64,000 nt of DNA from Vandiemenella viatica (lineage: Eukaryota > Arthropoda > Insecta > Orthoptera > Morabidae). Below, piece after piece: positions 32,957 through 45,267 of this stretch (positions are counted from its first letter, which is position 1; every line of letters begins with the position of its first letter). The notes beneath the pieces were generated by a model that was given only the letters and a program-made list of their open reading frames with translations, did no database searches and was not told where the DNA came from. The position numbers were made by a program, and so were the translations under genes. The stretch lies in the NCBI GenBank assembly GCA_031002005.1, contig JARYHS010008074.1, positions 267,841,930 to 267,905,929 of the forward strand, given 5' to 3'.

Positions 32957-34283
32957 TTAAAACCACCACCCCCCCGGATCGGGTGGGTCTTCCTTCTCTG
33001 ATAGCTGAGGAACGGAACAAGGTACGTCCACCAGCATGATATCGTCTTCGGTGTCCGAAGACGATTTTCGTTGTGAGGCCTCGGGGTCTTGCGGATTTTT
33101 CATCCGCCGAGGCCTGTCCCTCCTCTTCTCCTTTCCAGAAGGGGATCTGGGAGGAGAAGTCGGAGGGGATTTCACAAACATAGCGGGGTCCGTCAGCTTA
33201 AATTTCGGACCCCTAACCCTCTGCACTGTTTGCCATCCCGCTACTGGCAGATGGCGTTGGCGTTACAGCTTCTGTTGGAAATGCTGTTCCTGCTTCAGGG
33301 GCCGCTTCTGCTATTGCAGAGGGGCCCACTGCTGTTGCGGATGGCAGTGTCTTTGCTGGTGGACTTGTTGAACTTGCTGTCGATGCGGTCGGTGTTGTCA
33401 GAGTATTGCTACCGACGTGCGAGGTCCTAGGTGTAATGACCTTGATGGGTGTGGCACCCACATCTGCACTGACATGAGCACATTGGACTTGTGCCCATGT
33501 CCGCAACGGACGTCTGGGTAGCAATACTTTCTTTCCTGACGGGAGTTGATAACGTCTTCGCGAAGCTGGTAGCGAAGACTGGTGGAGCCAGAGCCTTATA
33601 TTTCTTTTTGCTTCGCCATAAGAAATCCGCTCTTTAGTTTTCAACTCCTGTATCTTTTTTTCTTCCAGATACAATCGACACTCCCTGCTCCAGGCTGGAT
33701 GTGCCCCGGAGCAGTTCACACACACACCTGTGGGAGCGTGCAGCTAGTGCCTGGCTCATGAGCCGCCTTTCCGCACTTACCACAGGTGGGGGTTGCCCTT
33801 GCAGGTCGCCGTCGTATGACCGAACCGCTGGCACTTAAAGCAGCGCATTGGGTCCGGTACATACGGGCGAATATTCAGGTTCAAATATCCTGCCTTGATG
33901 TTTTTCGGCAACTTTGGAGTGTCGAACGTCAGGACGAAGGTGGCTGTCTTCTCAAGACTGCCGTTAACCCTTCGTTTAATCTGACGAACCTCGACCACAT
34001 GTTCTGTTGACCACTCCTTAAGGAGTTCCTCGGTCTATGTCTCCAAAAGCAGTGTCCCATTCCTCAGCTTTTTTACAGATTTGAGGGTACCCGCAATACC
34101 CTCTAAACCTTTCTGAACATAGAATGGAGAGACCTTCTCAAAAGATCCCTCCACCCTTGTCATAATTACAAAGGCATTCTCTATGAAAAAACCCTGTCCG
34201 TTACTATTATTTACATCCGGGGGAGGGCTTTCAACCCTAGCCCGTTTGTAAGAACTGGGTGTGTTTTTATTTACCTGCGACAC
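32957..34283 (-). pseudogene. I-group ORF1, gag-like with CCHC zinc knuckles
   Basis: It opens at 34283 (MSQVNKNTPSSYKRARV). An RNA-recognition-like region follows: KVSPFYVQKGLEGIAG and KKLRNGTLLLET to 34035. The next segment (33998-33777) has LTFDTPKLPKNIKAGYLN, PDPMRCFKCQRFGH and TATCKGN, the first zinc knuckle. A further segment (33725-33213) has CVNCSGAHPAWSREC and LYLEEKKIQELK, then an Ala/Pro/Thr-rich tail. The last part (33226-32957) is basic and acidic in turn. The protein coats the element RNA in particles. A stop near 34035 and frame changes near 33780 and 33215 break it. Confidence 0.85.
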
Positions 34284-34705
34284 ACCCGGGCCGCAGGGGT
34301 TTTTGGTTTTTTTGTGAGTTGGAATTTTGGACCCACGAGTGAAAACCAGGATAAGAAGGAATGCTTATTACAACAGGGGTGCGCAGGTGCCCCTGAGGTT
34401 GCACGTTAGCGGGTGGTTCGCCTCACCACTCATCCACCTCCTCAGCACGTGTCCGACCTTGAGGTTGAGGGGTTTTTTATAGAGGTTTGTTCCGTCCTCG
34501 CGATCCGGGCGATGAAGCCAAGATCCCCGTTCTCCTAGGCACACAACGTTCCACCGCCACGCCCTACGGTGGTCGTTGAAGCATGGTAGGAGTTTACGGT
34601 GTGGGAAACTTGCGGCGCTCACAAGTTTCCAGCTCGGGCACCGCGGGTTCGCCAAACCCGTACCTGGCACTTGCGTACCAGGCCCCTGCGGGGGGTAAGA
34701 AAAGA

Positions 34706-36580
34706 ACATAACATAACAGTGTTAAGAGACAGCTGGGTAGTAGGAAATATTTAAAACAAGTAAACAAGGACTTAATAACAGCAAAGAAAATGGCTAAAGA
34801 TGGGTTTATGAAGAGTATTGTCAGTGCAGGAGGACCACTGACTGGTATATCTAGAAATTTCTATTGCTATATCAGGAAACTGAGGGAAAGGTAGGGTGTA
34901 GAGACACTTATAAATAAGGATGGACAAGAAGTTACTGAGGATTTGAAAAAGTCAGAGATTTTAAGTAACTGATTTAGTGAAAGCATTAGGGACAATGGAT
35001 CAGAAACAGGAGGGTCTAATTCGGAGAACAAGCTTAACAACACAATTAGAAATGAAGATACTAAAAAATTTGAAATTCATTCTGAGGAAATAAGAAAGCT
35101 GAAAAAACATAAAGGGGCTGGTATAGATAATATTACTACAGATATCTTAAAGATAGGCAGAAGTGACATTGTACCTTATCTTGAAATATTATTTAAATTG
35201 AGTCTGGATACTTGCTGTTTAACACAGGACTGGAAAAGTGCAATAGTGGTACCGGTACATGAAGGAGGAGTGAGAAATAAAGTTGAGAATCACAGGCCAA
35301 TCAGTTTGACATCAGTGGTAGGTAAATTAATGGAAAGATTGATATACAACCACATCAGAAATATATGTGAGGAACGTAAAGTGGTTTTCAAGCAGGCAAC
35401 ATGGGTACAGGCAAAGATATTCATGTGAATCTCAGTTGGTGGGATATATGCAAGATATTTCAGATGAAATGGATAAGTAATAGTGTAGCACTAGATATGT
35501 CAAAGACATTTGACAGAGTGAGTCATAAAATGGTAGCTGCTAAATAAGGTAAAAACTATTGGAGTAGATGAGAAAGTGATATGCTGGGTAGAAGAATTTT
35601 TAAAAGGTAGAAAACTGAAAGTTATGGTAGGAAATGTAGTATCAAAAGAAGTGGAAGTAGAAATGGGAGTGCCACAGGGTAGTGTATTTGGACCATTGCT
35701 ATTCATTATTCTAATGAATAATTGTGTTGATTGTTTACTATCTGAAATTATATTGTTTGCAGACGACATAATGCTATACAAAAGAATCAAAAGGAGAGAG
35801 GATTGTAAACAGCTGCAGGGTGATGTGGACAGGATATCTAGTTGGGTTGGTAAACTTGGGATGAAGATAAATGCAAAGAAGAATCAGCATATTATATACA
35901 CAAATTAAAAACAAAAGGTTAATTATGAATATAAGGTCGGGAAAGAATTGCGTGCTGAAGATTTGAAATGTAAATATCTTGGCATTACATTTGATAACAA
36001 GCTTAACTGGACAGGACACATTGGACAGGTGGTAGGAAAAGGTTTCAAAATTCTGCCCTTGTTGGAGAGAGTGATGAGGCGATGTACGAGATTAGTGAGG
36101 GAGTTGGGATACAAAACTTTGGTCAGACCACTGCTGGAATATGGTAGTGTAGAATGGGACCCTCATTTTATGTATCAATTACAGGAGCTTCAGAGGGTGG
36201 AAAAAAGGGCTGCTAGATTTGTTTCTGGAAATTATCGCAGGATGCAATCAGTGATGGATATGATAAAGGAGCCGAAATGGGATTCATTGCAACACAGGAG
36301 GAGGATGAGGAGGATTCATGGGAGTGTTCAGGGCGTATACTGGGGAAGAGGCATGGAAACATATTGCAGTAGGTATGAAAAGTAGTGCATGGAAGGGAAA
36401 AGATGACCATGACCACAAGCTGGCACTGGATTTCAGGCAAAAGGGTGTGGGAAGATTCTCTTTTTTAGGTAAGGGTGCCAGGAATTGGAATGAGTTACCA
36501 AGAGAAATGAAATAATAATTTACCAAAAACATTGAAAGAATTTAAAGATAAAATTTGTAGAGGGCAAATGTAGGTGGCTG
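34706..36580 (+). pseudogene. CR1-group copy 2: ORF2 reverse transcriptase
   Basis: Coding resumes after the I-group insertion with VKRQLGSRKYLKQ-type sequence. Open segments are 35198-35428 (ISLTSVVGKLMERLIY), 35576-35908 (VPQGSVFGPLLF, catalytic FADDIMLYK, SSWVGKLGMKINAKK) and 35948-36385 (KYLGITFDNKLNW, RPLLEYGSVEWDPH). A one-base insertion near 35390, a deletion near 35480 and others break the frame. The catalytic Asp pair is intact. The protein ends with CRGQM at about 36571, as in copy 1. Confidence 0.8.
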
Positions 36581-36696
36581 CAGGATATGGAGAAAGTGGG
36601 GGAGTAGGGAAATTGCCACCAGAGCCTGTGCTCCATTGCAATTAAATTAGAATAAATAAAATCATTGGCATCGGTACTCCATTGCAATTAAATTAA

Positions 36697-39001
36697 ATGT
36701 CATATCAGAATCAACTTATTGATAATTGGGTTTTATTTGGAAGCCATTTTACACATTTTGTACCTGGCACTATCATCTTTCAGAAAAGGAAGGTGGAGTG
36801 ACTAAAAAAAAAAATTAAATGACTACCATTTCATTCCCTTTGCAGTTACTGATATGCTTATGATATTCTATTAACCAACATCAGTAATAACTTCATCCCA
36901 TAACATTAAACCTCTCCTCAGCCCCCTCCTGCCTTGGATTCTTCTCTCTCAATTGTTCATCCAAACACCCATATGCAACCACATACAAATATGCACACAG
37001 ACAAGTAACCATTCACATAAATACTGTATAAACATGTACTAATTCTGCTTGGTATATCTACTGAGCAGAAACTGTTCACAAGTCTTACTAGACTGACTGA
37101 AGTATTTGTGTTAACAGTCAAGTTGTATAGCTGTTGTAAGAGTAGTCCTCTCTCTCTATCTATCTTTCTCCCCCTATTTTTTATATTTTTTTATTGAAAT
37201 ATTAGCTTTGACAAATTATTTCTGAGAAAATACTGGCAATTCCTAAATGGTTCATAGATCCAGAAAAAATACTCTTTACATAAGCAGGGAAAGTGTTTTG
37301 ATTCCTTTAAGAAACATGGTATATATGCATGTTGCTGAGACACACAGCTATCGCTATTGTTTCATGGAAAGTTGTATTTAAAGAAACTAGTTTTTCCAGT
37401 TTTGCACCCTGCAATCTGATTCAGCATTCATATACTCTGTTAAATAATTCTTAAGTGGCTACTCTGTTCTTAGGAGCTGGTAAATATTGGTACACTATTG
37501 GCAAAAGATGATGGTATTTTTGTGCATTTGATTTTCACCACACAAGGAGATCCTTGTAAAGAGTTAACTGATAATATTTTGCACTCCCAAAGATTTGGCT
37601 GCGACTCCAAAAGTAGTGGTCTTCATTCATATTTAAGATGGATTCCAACATATGTAAAGATGATAACATAGGCTGGATTTCATTCTCAATTTGAGCTCAG
37701 CACCTTTTGGGATCATTATCATGAGTGTAGTTTGTTCTATCTTAGGATTTTTTAATTCCGCTGATTGTCATTTTTTGTAATTAGATATTGATTGATTATT
37801 AACTTTACCATGTAGGGTGATCCAGAGTGACAGATATAGCAGATTGATAAAAGCATTTCTTTAGAATTTTTGTTATTTTGGCTTGGCAAAATGAGGAATG
37901 ATTTAAATTGGTGACATTTTGTTTCAAATTTAGCAGCAGGCACCACTCTTGAAATTAAACAGCAGCTAAAATGAAAAGTTGGATCTGACGTGTTGTACAA
38001 CTAACATCCTCACAGCCTGACAACTGTAGTGCTTTAACCATGTTAGATCCACGAATCATGTAATGCACTGTTTGTTCATGCATGCCACATTCTTTAGAAA
38101 AAATTTGAAACTTAATATTGTGGTCCAGGTGCTTCAGTATCTCTAGTTCCATCAAAAAACATTCTGGATAGCAAAATCTTATATCTCTAGAGCAGAAGAT
38201 AACAACCACACCACTCTTTATTACCAGATTGTAGAGTGATGCAGCATGCAGATACCTATTTGTTTGGATTGATTCACAACCCACTGAATGCTCCAAGCTC
38301 TCATTGTCACACTTCCTACTAGAACACTTAGAAACAGCAATTTCTGTAGTAAATGTAATCTTAGGATGGGCACTGTTTTAAGTGGTAATTTTAGGCCATT
38401 TCTTTTGTAGTTGTTGTTAAAATCTTTTATATATAAATTGACTTGTGTGTTCCTATATTCCACTCTGCTGCCATGCAGATTACTGGTGTTTGTGTGTAGT
38501 AGTAGCATTGAGTTTCCCTTCGTGCACAACATTGGCCATATTCTGATAGCTGTAAGTATTGTAATGCGAGTGTTAGGAGACCAAGTAAGAAGGAGAGATA
38601 CAACAAATTATTTTGGCACAGGTAATGGGCTAGCAGAGGAAGATCTAGCCGGTAAGATAGAACAATTAAAATCGGTAAGTTTCAAAGAATAAGATAGAGA
38701 GGGGAGATACTTGCCCAAGAATTAATCTTTGTTGTTATAAGTGTAGAAGAAACCCACGACTAGCCAGATTGGCCCATGTGACAATTAAAGAAGTTGTGTG
38801 ATTTCCAAAAAGACAAAAGAGGCAAGTGGCCATGTTAGTATTGAACAGTAATATTCAAATTGACAGGAAGTGCCAATGTGCCTTTTGGTAGGTGGTGAAA
38901 TATGGTGTGCAACCATGTGGAGTGCCATCTGCAAACGTCTGCATTAGAGTAATCTGCAATGTATCAAATCAAAACTGAAGAACCTTAAAACTAGTTGACT
39001 A
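36697..39001. other. Unassigned AT-rich DNA
   Basis: Short frames of up to 113 codons occur around 37750-38700, but none shows a domain, and no boundaries of mobile elements were recognised. Confidence 0.45.
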
Positions 39002-39254
39002 TGTACAATTTTTTGTTTTTGTTTTTACTTATGACTTTATGCCTCATCGATGTTGAGGTCATTAGAGGTGGGATGGGACTGGGGACAAGAAATGGGAAGG
39101 AATTCAGCCATGGCCTTTTGAAGGAATTATCCTGGCATTCACCATGAGTGATTTGAGGAAACCATGGAAAACCCAAATCAGGATGCCCGAACGGAGATTC
39201 GAACCAGCGTCCTCCCGAATGCAAGGCCAGAACATTGACTGTTAACCGACGATG
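39002..39254 (-). repeat. tRNA-derived SINE
   Basis: On the minus strand the tRNA-like head has a B box GGTTCGAATCT. It is followed by CATCCTGATTTGGGTTTTCC, TCCTTCAAAAGGCCATGGC and TAATGACCTCAACATCGATG, and then an A-rich tail with AAAAAC repeats. This arrangement is like SINEs abundant in polyneopteran insects, recalled from general knowledge and not searched. The head is cut at 39254 by the end of an LTR. Confidence 0.75.
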
Positions 39255-40345
39255 TGTAAGCACCTTAGAATTTGGTCAAATTCTACTTTTCTTGGTTATA
39301 AGGCATAGGGGAGTGGGCAAACCTTCCAGAAATTGCAAAAACATTAACCTTGTAACTACAGCATATATGAGGAACAATTTATATAGAAGCTGATACTGCA
39401 GCTCATCTCAGAACAAAAAACGTTTTAAAGGCAGAAAAAACATTAAACGCATAATAATAGCCACAAGTTAACATTTAAGAACAGTTAATAATAGTAAACA
39501 TCTAGTGAACTTATCTAAATCTTTAGTTATCCGAAATTGTTAGCAATCAGGTTTGGTTAAATGATCATATCATTATTTTGCCCAACTTTTCGACGCAGTA
39601 AAGTATTTATATAATAATAACTAGTCAAAAACAAAATTCACTAAAAACCAATAGTTTCGGGCCGTGTAAATAATGAATACAATTTTAAAACTTTGTTGAT
39701 TAAACTTGTATTGTTAACACACCATAATATCTTAATTTCAGTAATTTTTGGAACTAACAAGTAAATTTTAAATAATAATAGAGAACACTTTATAACATAT
39801 AAAAGTTTAAAACATTCCACACAGTCTAATAAACACTTAATCAGTTTTTAACAAAATTTCGTTGTGAGGGAAAACGTAACAACTTTAAAATCAAATTGTG
39901 AGCTTCTAAGACCACATAAGTAAATAAAATCACTTTTAAAATGAATAATAAAATTTGAAATTATTCTGAAACCGGCACTTTTTCAAAATAAACTGCAAAT
40001 AAGAAAATAATGTTTTTGCGTTTCTACCGGTTGAAACAAAATGATGAAAGTTTAAATAAGATACCTAAAAATTTTTAAACTCAGTTGCACAAGACAGAGG
40101 AAATAATGATGCTGGTCAAAATACCTATTCAATTTCACACACGAGATTAAAGTTTTACAGGAATCTGCGGAATTTTAGAGACAAAGTCCACATAACATAA
40201 AACCTTCCTCAGGAACCAATCTACACATGGTGAATTTTTGAAGGCCCTCATTTCAAATATTTTTGTTTAACACTTCTTGATGTTGGTGGTGAGAAGGCTA
40301 AGGAATAAAAGTTCCCGTGTGCTTGCACCAACATTAGATGGCTGG
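39255..40345 (-). repeat. LTR copy E, minus strand, diverged
   Basis: It begins on the plus strand TGTAAGCACCTTAGAATT, the complement of the AATTCTAAGGTGCTTACA end of copies A and B. At 39650-39560 the minus strand reads ATTTACACGGCCCGAAACTAT and TTTTTAGTGAATT, aligned to ATTTACATGGCCTGAAACTAT in copy A (5605). Near 40235 ACCATGTG aligns to the start region of A and B. The far end is uncertain. Confidence 0.65.
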
Positions 40346-41900
40346 AGACGTTCGGAGTGAATAGACGTATGGTTTGGGATAGCGCGAATCGAGGCGCTAG
40401 GCCTCATGGGAAAGGTTAACAGGAAGTGAATGCCGAGATGTTTTTGGTAGGGCAGACATGTTAGTTTTCCGAATAGTGTAGTACATGTGAATATCCATTG
40501 TGAAACTGTAAATTTTCTGTCAGGAGTTCTGTGGTGTTGTTTTTCATTACTTCAAATTAATGTGTGAAGAATAGTCTGATTGCCTGTACCAACTGTAGCA
40601 TGTGAAATTAATTGAACTTTTGAAGAATACAGTATTTTCATGATCTAAATATTGAAGCTTTCTTTTCTACAATAGTACCTTTCTTTCCTAAGGTCAAAAT
40701 TTAGGATTGTGGTGACCATTTTGATTGTGCAGTTGGTAATATACAAAGGTTCACCACGGTTTATAAACATTTCAAATTTTTATCAGATAACATGCAAGTG
40801 TAATCAAGAGTAAGCCAATACTTTGACCTCGGTATGCGGTTTTGTCTCTCAGTTGTCTGTGTCAATTAATGGGTGAGATTTTAGGGGAATGTTCCAAGTT
40901 GCAAACATGCAATTTTTGGATGGAAAGTTCATTGTTACTCAATTCCCACCCAGAGATTTATGAGGTTTAATAAGCTGTTGTAGTGGTATATCCATTGCTA
41001 TTGCAAATCCTTGTGTATTTCCTTTTGAGAAACATTTGAAGAGCAATCATAGGGTAATTTTTTCCATCAGCATGAATGGTGGACTTTATTTTTACACTGC
41101 TTTGAAGTTACATAGCAGCCACATGGCGGGCACAGATACAGTCCTGCTACATTAATCATCGAGTCATAACTGTAATATATGGTGACTAGTTCAGTAAGCT
41201 AGCGATGACTAATTGCTAGAGTAATTGGCAACACTGAACAATATGCTGTCTTCTATGATTACACATGAATTGTAATAATTGTAGATGCATTTCATCTCTT
41301 CCAGCCACTACAACCTCCAGGACTTAAAGGAACTATTATTGCACTCCTCATTACCACAGCCACCGAAAACATCACAACTCCCAAATGGCGATTCCATGTC
41401 ACTATCAATGTTGCACAACACATGACACTATTGCCACAACACACAGCTAAGTGTTAAGCAATGCAGCGTATTGCAGCTATGCAATATAATGCAGCAATTC
41501 CATTGAATAAAGTAAACTTTGTATAATTATTGTAATAGGGCAGGTATTCACCTATTGCCAAAGAAATTTCTGTCTGTGCAGACTGACTGCTTCGCCTATT
41601 TTACTGGCTTCTAATTCCAGCTGTGAATATTTTCTTTCATAACCCGTTGTTTATCATTACGATCTTACTGACCTAGCTTGATTGTTTACTACTGTGATAT
41701 CGTCCAAACATTACAATATTCTGTTCAAACAATATCAGATATTGCAAAAATAATTTCTGTAACTACTATTCAGTATGATTTATAGACTGTTTACAATGCT
41801 ATTGTAAAGCCTAATTTTTGTAGTACGACAGTATTCTGTTGACACAAAACTGAGTTTTTTTGTTTCATTTTTTTTTTTTAGCGTTAATACAGGAATTATT
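40346..41900. other. Unassigned DNA
   Basis: No gene or repeat boundary is recognised. The GC content is slightly higher near 40370-40440 and 41340-41460. Confidence 0.4.
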
Positions 41901-41925
41901 CTTGCTATAAATTTAACTTAAATTT

Positions 41926-42725
41926 ATGTTATTTTCTTTGTCAACATTATCTTTGTGCACTGACAATTTCATCATGAAGATCATACAAACTTGGTTTGGA
42001 AATATATTATTTTCCATATGTAGAAAACATGTGAATATTATAAGGAATTTCAAATGCTATGTCCATCAGCCAATCAAAAAAGTCTTTGATTCTTTACGCA
42101 ATGAAATCTATGACTGTTTACAATACTTCGCTGACCAATGTGATTTTTTGAGATATGAATTTGCAGCTTCAGAAGCCTTCAATATTATTTATAAAGTTGT
42201 TGCACAGTACCTTACAATCGAACTTATCAAGCAATGTAAACAAAGTTTTTTTTTTTTAGTAGGAATACTTCTCTTGAAGTATATTGGCAGTTTACTAATA
42301 TTCACAGTGAATTAGACATTGTACTTGAAAATTTGAGAAGTGTCATAAAACATATTTTAGTACAAGAAGGGAGAATTAAAGCAGATGCAATTAAATATGA
42401 TTATAACAGAGAAGTTATAGTTCTGGGTAAAAATGGTATCAGATACTTTCATAAATCAGTTTTTGAGAAGAAGGCTATTATTACTCAAGTAACAGCTAAC
42501 ACGGTTAGTTCAGAAACAGGAAACTTTACAAACAAAATGGGTTCAATTTTGCATGAGGAGAAAATTTCTAGGGACAAGGGGGGCTTCAACATTTGTCCAG
42601 CTGACATTATCATTAATACACAACATAAAAATTCACCAGATACACCTAATAATCGCCAAAACTCTTATAAACGAATTAAACCAATTCCTGTTGAAATAGA
42701 TCTATATGACATCTTTTTAAATGTT
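41926..42725 (+). pseudogene. Unidentified coding remnant, left part
   Basis: Two frames follow one another: 129 codons (41926-42315) and 147 codons (42333-42776, of which the last 17 lie in the LTR). The first has a hydrophobic stretch near its end (FFFLVGILLLKYIGSLLIF), caused partly by a T run that may be a frameshift; in the neighbouring frame the text is hydrophilic (LEVYWQFTNIHSELDIVLEN) and runs into the second. The second is rich in Lys, Ile and Asn, without recognised motifs. At 42726 a solo LTR cuts the frame, and beyond it the frame continues. I do not recognise the family. A retrotransposon gag or pre-polymerase region is one possibility. Confidence 0.4.
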
Positions 42726-44468
42726 TGTAAGAACCCAAGCCTGGTACCGGGGTGGAGTATAGGCTTAGTACCTTAGCTGAAAGTTCACTTGAAATAAAAG
42801 TTCTGTTGAATTTGACAAAATAATTTTTAATTGACCATGTGCCTGCTTGGAATACTCATCTAAAATGCTGAAAGGTTGCCACCAAATTTGTTTAAACCAC
42901 AAATTTAGAAAAGGTTTTCAGGCTACTACGAAATCACAAAACGTTCACTTTCATAAAAAATTGAAGTTTATTTTCAAAGTCACATTTGCAAAATTTAGCA
43001 TTATACAGTTGAGTAGGCAATCGAACAAACGTTCGTTTCCAGAAAATTGCAGAAACACCCTTTTTCTAATTAAAAAAAAAAAAAATTACAAGTTCATGGT
43101 AGATATTTGTATTACGATCTGATACAAAAAAGTCATTATGGCCGACACATGTTCCTAACCCAGTTTCCGGTGGCTTCTGCCCGACCCGCGCCAAGTCAGC
43201 TTTCGCAGATTTACCTTACATAGCGTTCCCGGAGTACAGACCAAAAGACGAAATCAAAAGACCATGACCTCTACGAGGTACCTGCTTATATAACCCATCT
43301 GCATGACATCATGTATTCACCTACTTTCCAAAATTAGAGTAAAATGATTGTGATTAGAAAAAGTGTTCAAACTTTGACTGCATATAGCCTTGTCCTCATG
43401 ATACATAAAGACTGTTTAGTTAGAATTCTCGAATGATTAGTTTGTTTATGAATGAATTAAGTTTTTAAACTGCATATTGATGCAGTCCCAAAGTCCAGTG
43501 GGACTCCCCCTAATTTTATCTGAATTTTAAGTACTTTTTAGGCAATCCTGCTGAATTTCAAATAATCTACACAAAATTATTACCACTATGTTCTACAAAA
43601 TTTCCTGATTGCAGTGATGTAAATTTTATCGTAATATTTGGTGGCATAGGGAAATTTTGAATCTAACTAGATTGGATTTAAAATGTTTCAGAAGTTAAGT
43701 CGGTTTATGTTCAATAATTTTTAAAGTGTGCTTTATTTGAAAAAAGTAAAGTTATCTGAATTTTCTTCGAATTTAGTTACGTGTTTTGAAAGTTACTTTA
43801 TTTCTGGAAGTGGCTTAGTTTACTCACAAATAAATCTGAAGTGCAACCACGTGTGTTTCATGATGAAATAATTTTAAAAACCTATATAAATTCTGTTCTA
43901 CTGCATGGAATGTTCCGAAATTTAAATATGTTATACTAGATTTTTAGTTCTTTTAGAAAATCTACCTTTTAGTTCAGGAAATTATCGAAGACATATGATA
44001 AAAAAGTTAGAAGTAAACGTGTATTTATTGAAGTGTTTAAAAATTTATTTACATTATTTCCCCAGTCTAAAACCACGGAATTTTAGTGAATTTAACTTTC
44101 TTTTAAATTATTATTTTTTTAAAATTACTTTACTTCATTTAACAGTGTTCAGAAATAGTGAAATGCTCAGTATCAAAAATCTATTGTTTGCCAGTTGTAC
44201 AATAATGGATTAACTTATTCCAGGTTAGTTTAAAGTTTCTTTATTATTATAAAAAGTTTGTTTAGCCCTTTTAATAAATATTGTGTGTCTTTACTGCTTT
44301 AAAAATAGTTTATTTAATGAATTAGCTTGTGGTATCAGCTTCTATATGAAAAGTTCCTCCCATAACCTGTACTTGTAATGAAACCTTACGTTTATAGGAA
44401 AGCTTATTTCCTCCCCTGTGCTTTAAGCTAAGCAAACTAGAATTTACCAAAATTCTAAGGTGCTTACA
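42726..44468 (+). repeat. Solo LTR copy B, complete
   Basis: The 1,743-bp repeat begins TGTAAGAACCC and ends GGTGCTTACA. TGTT lies on both sides (42722-42725 and 44469-44472), a 4-bp target duplication. The best-preserved copy of its family here; it aligns with copies A (875-6017) and F (61189-62790). It interrupts an open coding remnant that resumes at 44469. Confidence 0.85.
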
Positions 44469-45267
44469 TGTTGACTTTGGGGAAATCAGTTCAGTTCCCG
44501 TGAGGAATACCATAACACAGGAAGCATATTTCCCTGTCAATAATATCTGTAACTTCTATTGAAGCATGTGCTAGAATAGAAGTTGATCTAAAAGAGATAT
44601 TCTCTGATGTAAACAATCATACTCATATAGAAAGAGGTACAGGGCACTGTCAATTTTAGTAGTAAGGATGATTTTGATATTTCACCCAGTGCTACAGAAG
44701 AAGCAGTGCCTAATCATTTAAATGAATTTCTAGGTGAATTTCAGAGTGAAGTGTGCCTGACACCTTTAGTTGTGAAAGATGAGAGTTGTCCCTTAAGTGA
44801 TATCTGTAACCCATATATAGCTGATGGTGTAATGGAAGAAATTGTTACTGATGAGCTATCTCCTAGCATTGCAGCTGAAATGGCTGAGATATGTACATTT
44901 AATAATAGTGAGCAAGTTTATAAGATACCCACCACTGTAAATTACACCAATGAGGTTTGTGTAAATGTCATTTCTATTTCACATAATATTGATATAAAAG
45001 AATGTGTGTGCCTCAATGAACAATTTAGTCAATGATTGGAATGAGAATATAATTTTCATTGACAAAAATTTCAATCTTGAAATAAGTATTGTTCAAACCA
45101 TTGAGGTAATGGATATAAGAGTTAATGAACAATATGATGTAATTGTGCCTACATCACTTTATGGAAACATCCAGGAACCATGCGTTTCCAGTCAGCTGAA
45201 ACAGGTCATTGAATCTCAAATAGACTGTGTGATAAGCAGATTACTAATCCCACATCAAAGTCATTAA
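44469..45267 (+). pseudogene. Unidentified coding remnant, right part
   Basis: After the solo LTR the reading resumes (DFGEISSVPVRN), then changes frame near 44560 and 44650. It continues in 44706-45035, an acidic segment, and 45004-45267, which ends QLKQVIESQIDCVISRLLIP. The last segment resembles the stretch just before the reverse transcriptase in Gypsy-type polyproteins, where a helix is followed by a GIIxPS-like motif, but the polymerase itself is not there. If that reading is right, the remnant is part of an LTR retrotransposon truncated at 45267. I hold this loosely. Confidence 0.35.

Larger units (their letters stand above)
28827..34693 (-). mobile_element. I-group non-LTR retrotransposon, nearly full length
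   Basis: GGTAAGAAAAGA occurs at 28815-28826 and again at 34694-34705, a perfect 12-bp target duplication within CR1-group copy 2. On the minus strand the order is: GC-rich 5' UTR, ORF1 with zinc knuckles, ORF2 with endonuclease, reverse transcriptase and RNase H, a 3' UTR with a series of hairpins, and an ACA-rich end (CAACAAACACAACAACA). The RNase H domain plus CCHC knuckles fits the I superfamily (I/Nimb-like). At 5.87 kb it looks complete. It is GC-richer than its surroundings and comparatively young, yet carries frameshifts. Confidence 0.9.
20370..36696 (+). mobile_element. CR1-group retrotransposon, copy 2, split into three pieces
   Basis: The pieces are 20370-20742, 27556-28826 and 34694-36696. 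Joined in order they run parallel to copy 1 and extend further 5' into ORF1. The first break is a hAT-ended element with a partly matching 8-bp duplication (GTGCTATG and GTGCTACT). The second is an I-group element with a perfect 12-bp duplication. The 3' end CCATTGCAATTAAATTA appears twice (36634 and 36680), then ordinary DNA follows. The left edge near 20370 is where esterase-like coding fades and is approximate. Confidence 0.85.

Noticed and set aside
33036..33430. Two overlapping plus-strand frames of more than 110 codons
   Set aside because: They are opposite-strand shadows of the GC-rich, Ala/Pro-rich tail of the I-group ORF1.
37750..38700. Several short overlapping frames suggesting a small gene
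   Set aside because: No domain, no splice-supported structure and no codon bias is visible; they look like chance frames in AT-rich DNA.
41926..42315. Membrane protein suggested by a hydrophobic segment near 42240-42300
   Set aside because: The hydrophobic run starts at a T homopolymer; the neighbouring frame gives hydrophilic sequence that joins the next frame, so a frameshift is the simpler explanation.
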